A stretch of DNA of 64,000 nucleotides from the NCBI RefSeq assembly GCF_003265705.1, contig NW_020312785.1, forward strand, positions 134,263,772 through 134,327,771, read 5' to 3'. How positions within the stretch are numbered: the first letter of the stretch is position 1; each line of letters opens with the position of its first letter. Below are positions 56,250-64,000 of the stretch, one piece after another. The DNA comes from Callorhinus ursinus (lineage: Eukaryota; Chordata; Mammalia; Carnivora; Otariidae). The position numbers and the translations under genes were made by a program. The notes beneath the pieces were generated by a model, which ran no database searches, was not told where the DNA came from, and was given only the letters and a program-made list of their open reading frames with translations.

Positions 56250-57094
56250 TAATACTGCACAAGACTGGCTTCCAGCATGAGCTTTGCCCGGATTGTGTTC
56301 ATTTCAGTTTATTTCAACTACAGAGTGCACAGTGACACTGCCCACCTTTGTGCTTGCACAAAGGGAGACGCCTTTTGTTCCTCATTTGTTCTATTTTCCA
56401 CTTCATTTATGAAGAGACATAAACAATGTAATTTGAAAAGAAAACCTTGTGATCTGTTTCAGAGTGGAATTTTGTAGCGAGGATATTTATAGAATAAGAC
56501 AGCTGATGTTCCACATGTCCTCCGGAGTGGCTTCTGATGTTTTGCTAATAAGCGCCCTTCCCTTGGTGTTTAGGCATCTCAGGTGTTCTTGCTGAGGCAG
56601 CAAGGAAAGGCAGTTCAGTGCCAGTGCAGGATGTTGTCCTGGTAATGAATATGATGCTAATCCTCCACCCTCTCAACATTTATCTAATGTGAACACAAAC
56701 TTGAAGAACAAAAATAGAATTTAGAGCACTAGAGTCTGAACTACACTTGGCTAGCTCATTCGGAGAGCCCATTCAACTGGTTTTGGTCACGTAGCAATTC
56801 CCCAGTATTTTCCCTTTTTCCATTACTTGTACATTCTTCTGGAAGCCTGGTCACTAACTATTTTGGTCTTCAATCTGTTTACTCTGTTCTTGGGAAGAAC
56901 GGAAAGAACGCCATTCTGAGTCTTAGGAGGCTGGAATTAGCACGGTACCTTCTGTTACTGCAGGTACTCAATAAAATGTTAGTTCTTTCCCTCTCTCTCA
57001 TTCTCTCATTAGTGATAATTGGATTTATGGCTTTGAAGTGCTAACTTTTAGCTTTCATTTTCCTTATCTACAAAATGAGAATTAGACTGAAAGA

Positions 57095-57095
<1 letters not shown>
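56250..57095. other. Repeat-free intronic stretch
   Basis: Unique-looking DNA from the MER5 end to the (GT)n. Contains CpG-bearing pieces near 56520-56560. Confidence 0.4.
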
Positions 57096-57096
<1 letters not shown>

Positions 57097-57143
<47 letters not shown>

Positions 57144-57153
57144 NNNNNNNNNN

Positions 57154-57203
<50 letters not shown>
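57097..57203. repeat. (GT)n microsatellite with a 10-base N gap
   Basis: Pure GT/TG on both sides of ten N bases at 57144-57153. The true length is unknown because the gap lies within the repeat. Confidence 0.97.
57144..57153. other. Assembly gap (10 N)
   Basis: Ten undetermined bases inside the (GT)n array; most likely unresolved repeat length. Confidence 0.98.
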
Positions 57204-57204
<1 letters not shown>

Positions 57205-57205
<1 letters not shown>

Positions 57206-58368
57206 CACAAACATCTAGTTCCATGGATCTATTATTATCCAGGTTCTTTTTAGGACAAAAATCCCTTAAACTACCAGGATCCAATAGAGATGCCTTAGCT
57301 GCCATCCTAAGTCAGAGGGAACTGAATGAATGAGGGTCTAGACTTCCTGCTTCCCAACATTGGAGCCCCTTCAACCTCTTGTACCTACTATGGTTTTTCA
57401 TCAAATTTGAATGAGAAAAGTTCCCAAGCTGTTAGGAAATAAGTATGAGGCCTGATTCTCTAAGAAATTAATATAATTGATACTGCAAAGCACATCAAAA
57501 TCACTTTCACAGGAAAAGCAATAAAACATATATGTGCATGGCCTCTAGTCCTCACTGTGCAGTGATGAAAGTCAGGGTAACATGGATCCTATAAAATATT
57601 TTGCATGAATTATGCCACTGGATACCTATACAAGTTTACTTTCTGATTAGGTTTCATTAAAAAAACTCACTACCTCAAAGGCTTCTGGTGATTACTTTCT
57701 CTCAGGTGCCTTTTTCTTATTTTGAGTTTTTAAATGGTTGTGTTTTGTGCCAATCAATCATCAAGTCATCACAAGCCAGAAGCATTTCGGCCCATATGGT
57801 TAGATCAGATATCCTCATGTCAGTTTCATTTTAATACAGTTATTTTTAACTACTATTATATATTAAATGCCCCTTTTCGAGTTTATACATCTGCTCAGTT
57901 CTTGCTATGGAGATTAAGAAAATCTGTTTCTAATCTATTCGTTTTGCCGAGCATTAAATGTCCTGAGATTAAAAAGCCTAGCAAGTTTTTAACCAAGTGT
58001 TTCTTGATCAACATTGTGGGTCATTCCTTAAATCGCTCCTAAATGTGTTATATTTTTATGTTCATTTTACTTATGGAAATGTAAATGTAAGAGTAATTAA
58101 ACACCAGGGCTCGAATTAAGAAATGAGGTCAGGCTGATGTTCTTCAAACTTCGTGTTTAGAGTTTAGTTCCCTATTTATCCTACTATGTTATGCTTCATC
58201 TTCACTTAATATCACCCGCCACCTGTAGATGCAGCAAATGTTTCTGAAAGGCATAGTTTTCTTTCTTTTCAGTAGTTTTAGGACAAAGGTTATGTTTCAG
58301 CAACATCCTAAGCACGCCTTCACCACCAAGCGCATTTGACTTTGAAACTCAGTCAGTTATCCTTAAAC
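57205..58368. other. Intronic stretch, no recognised feature
   Basis: Unique-looking. The 102-codon sense frame at 57734-58042 has no family features. Confidence 0.4.
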
Positions 58369-58378
58369 AAGAAATCTG

Positions 58379-58755
58379 GGACGCCTGGGTGGCTCCGTCA
58401 GTTAAGTTTCGGCTCTTGACTTCGGCTATGGCCATAATCTCAGGGTTCTGAGATGGGGCTCTAAGCTCAGTGGGGAGTCTGCTTAAGATTCTCTCCCTCC
58501 AGGTGCCTGGGTGGCTCAGTCAGTTGGGTGTCTGCCTTCGGCTCAGGTCATGATCCCAGGGTCCTGGGATTGAGCCCCGCATCAGGCTCCCTGTTCCGCA
58601 AGGAGCCCGCTTTTCCCTCTGTCTGCTGCTCCCCCAGCTTATGCTCTCTCTCTCTCTCTGTCAGGTGAATAGATAGAATCTTAAAAAAAAAAAAGGAAGA
58701 AAGATTCTCCTCCTTTCTCTCTACCCCTCCCCCTCTTAAATACGTAAATAAATAA
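58379..58755 (+). mobile_element. Can-SINE, sense, split by a second SINE
   Basis: Head GGGACGCCTGGGTGGCTC at 58379; the body stops at about 58500 and resumes at about 58701 with CTCCTCCTTTCTCTCTACCC and an (AAATA)n tail. Outer duplication AAGAAATCTG at 58369-58378 and 58756-58765. A piece of the core (the 'gatcgagcccc' part) is deleted. Confidence 0.93.
58501..58700 (+). mobile_element. Can-SINE, sense, nested in another SINE
   Basis: Complete copy with CGGCTCAGGTCATGATCCCA core and A13 tail. The target duplication is AAGATTCTC plus a diverged CCTCC part (58485-58500 against 58701-58716), i.e. host SINE sequence. Confidence 0.94.
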
Positions 58756-58769
58756 AAGAAATCTGAAGT

Positions 58770-59810
58770 TTCTGCAGACAGGAAAATCTGACTGGATACC
58801 TGTGCCTCCAAAACTAAGAAATAGCTTTTCTTTCACATTTGCCTTGGTTAAGTGAAATGAGGCCACAAGTTTACTTCATTCTTTAAAGAAGTATTTTATT
58901 CTGTAATTATATACAAATGCATATTCTCTAATAGGGAAAGACAAAAATGTCTTTCTCATAGACATGTCATAGGTGGGAGATAAACCACATATGCTGAATG
59001 TGAGAAAAGTTTTTGTAGAGATTCTCTGCACCTCAGGTTAGCATTAAGAGATTTAAAATGGCCAATTTCAGATTTATAGATTTTGCTGGAGTTAGTTTAA
59101 CCTCTAGGATCATGAAGATATTTAGCAGTGGGAATTGAGAAGAATGTATTTCAAATCTTCTAGATGGTGACAAATTAATTATACTTTAAATAAACCTTGA
59201 TTATCCATCAACCTTTGAGTATGGTTCCACAGCTTTTGACAGCATAGCTGATATATTATCCACTCATAGTATATGTCATCAAGCAAACTTGGTGAAGAAT
59301 TATAACTGTAAAACAATAATTAGTTAAAAGTTCTTTGATGAGAGGGATTACTGATTAAATAAAAGTATTTGAAGAAAAGGAAGCCCAGTACAAATTGAGA
59401 AAATAAAACTCCAGTCAATATGATCATTTATGTTAGCAGCTGCTTTTATGGTAACCACCAAACTAAATATCAAAGATGAATTTTATGCCTATGAATGAAA
59501 CTGGCTGCAAATAATGAGGTAACTTAACACACAACTTATAAGATAATTTACCTAGTGGTTCTCTATTAAGGACATTCCATTGTCAGACAAAGGGGTTCAT
59601 ATGTTTTTGATGACTTCCCATAGGGTTCTTCAGAGCAATTCTGAATTAAAGCGATAAAACACATCATCTTTATATAGCAAAGATATTTGTGTGTTAGAGA
59701 TGGTGATTTTACAAATGCCACTTAATGATTGTTTTGATCTTGACAATTTGTGTGAGATTGAAAGGGTGTCCTTCTGTAATCTCATTTGATGAATCATAAG
59801 GTCACTTCCA
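58770..59810. other. Intronic stretch, no recognised feature
   Basis: AT-rich unique-looking DNA with no supported feature. Confidence 0.4.
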
Positions 59811-59829
59811 TTAAAAGGTTTTCATTACA

Positions 59830-60025
59830 GGGACGCCTGGGTGGCTCAGTCGTTAAGTATCTGCCTTCGGCTCAGGTCATGATCCCAGGGTCCCGGGATC
59901 GAGCCCCGCATGGGGCTCCCTGCTTGGCGGGGAGCCTGCTTCTCCCTCTCCCTCTCCCCCTACTTGTGTTCCCTCTCTCGCTGTCTCTCTCTCTGTCAAA
60001 TAAATAAATAAAATCTTTAAAAAAC
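59830..60025 (+). mobile_element. Can-SINE, sense (young CGGCTCAGG-type)
   Basis: 15-bp duplication with one mismatch, AAGGTTTTCATTACA (59815-59829) against AAGTTTTTCATTACA (60026-60040). Body is close to the copy at 46023. Confidence 0.96.
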
Positions 60026-60044
60026 AAGTTTTTCATTACATGCC

Positions 60045-61460
60045 ACTGTTAAAATTCTTTGACTTTGGTTAAAAAGGAGCTAATTGTCATCTCCAGTTAA
60101 GTTTATTTTGCCCTTTGGGTATGCAGTTCTTCTGACTAACTTTTTCTACTCTCTGGAGATCTCTGAAGGTTCAGGATAGCGGAGTTTCCTCAGATCTGAA
60201 GTCCTCAGAGCTGGGGTGTGACAAAACCTAGTCTACATCATAGTCCCTTCCACAAACTTGCCCTTGATACTCTATCATAAGGAATTTGTGAGACCCGTGA
60301 AATAGATGCCTGTCAATAAGGCATTTAAGTATGAGATCAATGGTTGATGTCATTGCTCTTTTTATTGCTAATAAATAGCAGTTGAATTGCAACTGATCAA
60401 GAAATATTTCAGTACATTGGGTTTCGACAGCACGACTCATGTCATGGGCTGATTTAAAATTCAAGCAAGGATTCTATTGGAGTTATTTCACTCTTACTAG
60501 GGACTTGATCTACTTCTGGTCTATACATAGTCTGTTGGTTTTATGTGACAGTAATATTTGATTATATAAGTAACAAATAGGCGTTACAAATAGTAACAAA
60601 TAGTCCCTGAAGTATACTAATCTTATGCCTCTTTAATTCTCATCTGAAGCTTTGAATCTTTACAGAATTAGCTAGACATATATAACCCTGCCAAGGAATG
60701 ATGTCTGCACTTGTAAACAAGGGGAAATAGAAAGACCTGGAAAGTTAGCATGGTATAGGTAGTCTCAAATGTCTTTCCGATTTGTGTTACTTTCCCAAAG
60801 AGAGAATATCTGATAAAAGCAATGCCAAGAATCTCTTGGGAGGCATGCATGGTCCACACACACCCAGTAGGAACCAAGCACTCATTTACGGTATTGCTGA
60901 ATGATTCTCAAGATTGTTCCTCTTTATCTTCCTCATCATGGGCAGCACTTATATTGGTTTTGTTGTAGTTATGTGTTCTCCTCTGATGACTATGGATTTG
61001 GAACATATGCTATTGTAACTGGGCCACGATCTCTGTCATATTTTACCACCGTACCCTTATGAGAGCTTCAGAAGACTTGGGGACATGTCAGAAGAGCTTT
61101 CCAACCTCATACATTAGCTGTGCTGCACAGCAGCATTGCAGAAATGAGCTGCAAATTCCAAGCAGCATATTGAGTGTGTGATTTATTTGTTCTCTGGGCA
61201 GCTCAATTAATTATTTCATGGTGACGCCACCCTAAATTGTAAATAGAGAAAATGAATTGTCACATTCTGTGCCTGTCTCTCTTACCACTTAGGATGACAA
61301 AGGCAGTTTCTCCCCTGAATGCAGGTGATAACCAGAAATGGGAGGGTTGGGCTGGACCTAAAAATGTTGGTCAGTGTAGCTCAGAGATGCAGTTTAAAAT
61401 GACGTTCAAGATAGTGTACTAATACTTTCACCACCTGTAGGTTCTGGGGAGGGTATTTGT
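60045..61460. other. Repeat-free intronic stretch
   Basis: No repeat recognised. The part at 61080-61270 is a possible conserved noncoding element (see findings). Confidence 0.4.
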
Positions 61461-61461
61461 C

Positions 61462-61835
61462 CTTGTCAGTTTGGGTTGCTATAACAAAAATACCATAGAC
61501 TGGGTGGTTTAAACAACAAACATTTCTTTCTCATGTGTCTGGAGGCCGGGAAACCTGAGATCAGGGTGCAGGCAGTTTTGCTGTCTGGGGAAGGCTCTCC
61601 TCCTGGTTTGTTAGGCAGCTGTCTTCTGGTTAATCCTCACGTGACAGAGAGACCTAGCTCATCTCTTTCTCTTCTTGTAAGGACACTAACTCCCGTCATG
61701 GGGCTCCACCCTCATGCCCCCACATAAAACTAATTACCTCCCAAAGGCCCTACTTCCTAAAACCATCCCATTGGGAGTTAGGGATTTGACATATGAATTT
61801 TAGAGGAACCCAAACATGTTGTCTGTAATACTATT
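61462..61835 (+). mobile_element. Solitary MST/MLT1-type (ERVL-MaLR) LTR, sense
   Basis: TGTCAGTTTGGGTTGCTATA, ACAAAAATACCATAGACTGG, GTGGTTTAAACAACAAACAT, TTCTTGTAAGGACACTAACT, CCAAAGGCCCTACTTCCTAA and ATTGGGAGTTAGGGATTTGA are in MST/MLT1 order. The end is near GTTGTCTGTAATA. No internal coding region, so a solo LTR. Confidence 0.85.
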
Positions 61836-61839
61836 TATT

Positions 61840-63745
61840 ATAAGGTGGGGAAAAGGAAAATAATAATTATTATTTCATACTTACTATAATGTGTCCTTCC
61901 TGTCTTGGAAACACAAAGGAATGGTAGCTTTCCTAAATTTCCAAATATATTTTTCCAGATAGATTTTGATTGGTGTATTAATAAGAAGAGGTATTTCTAG
62001 ATCTTTTGCTGAGGGGGAATGGGATAAGAGGTAAGAAAGATAAAACCAGCACATGGAGAATGTAGCTAAAAGACAGCTTTTCTAATAAAAAGATGAAGCA
62101 TCTAAGTTATTTATCACTGAATTGCTGCTCCATTTATAACCTTTGCAAATGATTTCTCTTTTTCCCAATTTGAAAACCTATTTGTATTAGCAGAATGAAA
62201 CACTGATCTGTTTTTAGAGTGAAATTTGAAATGGTTTGTTAGGTTCCTAACTTTGGCTCCAAAGTCTCTTTACTAAATGAAATACTCTTTTATTTTATTT
62301 GGAAAAGAGCAGTATTTTAATAGAAGGACATTCTAATTTCCAAACCTGCCCCCTTGGCAACAGCAATGTAAAATCCATATATGCTGGCAAATACCATGAA
62401 CTCCTAAGAAGTCACCCAAATACCTTAAATGAAATTGCTTGGATAAAAGTTGTTTCAAGAAACTCTTGTGCCATCTTCATGAGAATCACTTAGGAGCCCT
62501 CATGAAAACAAATTCTGCCTGTTATACAATGAGTTTGAATCCTTTTTCATGTCATCCTCACATTTTAAGTCATGGCTGACCATTAATACATCACACTGGC
62601 AAGGCTTTCAGTCTTTCTATTTGGTGTGTGTCTGCATGTCTGTGTGCATGGGTGTGTTTGTGTATGTGTGCACCCATGTTTTATAACATTTGGATATCAG
62701 AGAGCAGATAACTCCGTGATACATAGAAAATAGTCTGTACCCATCATGTTAACCTAATGTAAATGTTTAGCCCTAAATGTAATTCATGATTCGTGTTGGG
62801 CAGTTTGTCACATATCATAAAAAAGGTACTATAGGCTTACATTGGATTTTACTCCAGGAACATGAATAAAGATAAATGTGATGTACAGATAATCAACTAA
62901 ATACTGAAGCATTTATGTTGCCATCACACACATAAACACATTTATAAATTGTGTTTATAGTCTTTGTATGACTTATTAGACCTGGATTTTCCCACAGAAG
63001 ACTTGAGGTGACTTACAAAAGCATAGGCTTTACAATAAATACAATAAAACTGAACTAGAAATAGAAAACCAAGACCCCTGACAGAAAGTTGAAGGAAATA
63101 TATACTGTTATTGAATGCTCAGCTTCCTGATCACCCCCCAAAAAAGGGGGGACACCAATAAGAAACATCTTTATCTTTATTATACCTGAGGAAGTTCCTC
63201 AGGAGAGGCCAAAGTTTTTCCTGGCAGAAAATTCTAAAAGATATGTTCTTAATTTATTTAGTAAGAGTTGCTTAGAAGCTAGTGAGTTTGGATTTGTCTG
63301 GTCCTTAAAAACAGTACTATGGGTAGATTCATGTTTCCAAATTGCAGGCTTTGGATTTTTTTCAGAATTAACTTTATAAATGCTGTCTTATTATAAAACA
63401 GCAAGTGGTTCACTTGGGTTGACTTACTCCTTGTGGTCAGTGAAGGCATATGCTGTCTGGGAGGCAGGCAGTGCTATGTCAAGCCAACCTGGATTCATAC
63501 CCAGGTGTGTATCCTTGGTTAGGTTCTGTGACCTCTGTGACCTATCAAGGTTTTTGTTTGTTTGTTTTCTATAACATTAGAATGCTAAATTGCATGATTA
63601 TTGAGATTGCATGAGAAAATATATTTAAAATACCTAAGATCATCACAGTACTGTTTCAGACATTGATGCTAAAGATGAAAATAATGTTTCCTTCATATTT
63701 TATGCTTACTTTCCCACTGGGAAATTTTTGATTATATACTAGAGG
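61840..63745. other. Intronic stretch with a TG-rich tract
   Basis: Unique-looking. A degenerate TG-rich tract lies at 62622-62672. A weak MER5-like GAGAATCACTTAGGAGCCC is at 62481-62499. Confidence 0.4.
62622..62672. repeat. Degenerate (TG)n tract
   Basis: GTGTGTG-rich with interruptions (TCTGCATGTC, CATGG). Confidence 0.75.
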
Positions 63746-63766
63746 AATAAGATATACAAATAAATG

Positions 63767-63980
63767 GGAGCACCTGGGTGGCTCAGTTGGTTGGGCGTCC
63801 GACTCTTGGTTTTGGCTCAGGTCATGATCTCATGGGTTGTGGGATGGAGCACTGCGTGAGGCTCCCTGCTCAGCAGGGAGTCTGCTCAAAGATTCTCTCC
63901 CTCTGCCCCTTCCCCACCTGGCACACTTGCGCTCTCTCTCTCTCTCTCTCTCTCAGATAAATAAGTAAATCTTAAAAAAA
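63767..63980 (+). mobile_element. Can-SINE, sense (older TTTTGGCTC type)
   Basis: 18-bp duplication with two mismatches, AAGATATACAAATAAATG (63749-63766) against AAGATACACAAATGAATG (63981-63998). Contains a (CT)n of about 20 bp and an A9 tail. Confidence 0.95.
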
Positions 63981-64000
63981 AAGATACACAAATGAATGAA

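Larger units (their letters stand above)
20583..64000 (+). other. RBMS3: Intron downstream of the RBMS3 exon (5' part)
   Basis: The next RBMS exon would begin with the second base of a Gly codon followed by Y-G-F-V-D-F. No such reading was found in 43.4 kb, so the intron runs past the right edge. Its length is in line with the known large size of RBMS3. Confidence 0.75.

Noticed and set aside
57048..57333. Open frames with X residues on both strands
   Set aside because: These are translations of the (GT)n array and its N gap.
1..64000. Neighbouring RBMS3 exons
   Set aside because: I looked for readings of RNP2 (L-Y-I-R-G-L) and RNP1 (G-Y-G-F-V-D-F) on the + strand and found none; a translated search would be decisive.
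1..64000. A new multi-gene system or virus
   Set aside because: The window looks like ordinary mammalian intron; no operon-like or viral coding arrangement is visible.

Overview
The window is vertebrate genomic DNA from a carnivoran mammal. The main evidence is about two dozen tRNA-derived Can-SINE copies, recognisable by the gcctgggtggctcag head, the internal cagaaggc/tcatgacctgag block, the CT-rich stretch and the (AAATA)n/poly-A tail. None has the head of the canid SINEC_Cf type, so an arctoid caniform (bear, seal or mustelid group) is more likely than a dog. This is an inference; the species cannot be read from the sequence.

Only one protein-coding piece is supported: a 59-nt internal exon at 20524..20582 on the + strand. 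It has a strong polypyrimidine tract and CAG acceptor before it and a GTATGT donor after it. It encodes part of the first RNA-recognition motif (RRM1) of an RBMS-family single-stranded nucleic-acid binding protein. The NTNQCK stretch matches RBMS3 better than RBMS1 or RBMS2. The rest of the window, about 20.5 kb upstream and 43.4 kb downstream, reads as intron. No other exon of the gene was found, in keeping with the very large introns known for RBMS3.

Layout: 1-20.5 kb is the upstream intron, with Can-SINEs of both orientations, old MIR, L2 and MER5-type fragments, a diverged L1 3' end near 4.1 kb and an MLT1-type LTR near 14.4 kb. The stretch 20.5-30 kb is relatively repeat-poor, with five SINEs between 25.6 and 28.2 kb. 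A 5'-truncated, dead L1 lies antisense at 30.5-31.6 kb. The 36-53 kb part holds old L2/MIR/L1 remnants and several microsatellites. The 53-64 kb part holds a (TTTC)n array, a (GT)n array broken by 10 undetermined bases, a SINE nested in a SINE, and an MST/MLT1-type LTR near 61.6 kb.

No RNA gene, CRISPR array, operon, viral coding region or convincing new coding system was seen. The open reading frames other than the exon are short and derive mostly from SINE bodies, simple repeats or chance. The items most worth a second look are the exon and its split RNP1 motif, a speculative cryptic terminal exon near 43.6 kb that is in phase with it, a YY1-like motif at 12.06 kb, the nested and recently inserted SINEs, and several repeat-free tracts that may be conserved noncoding elements.
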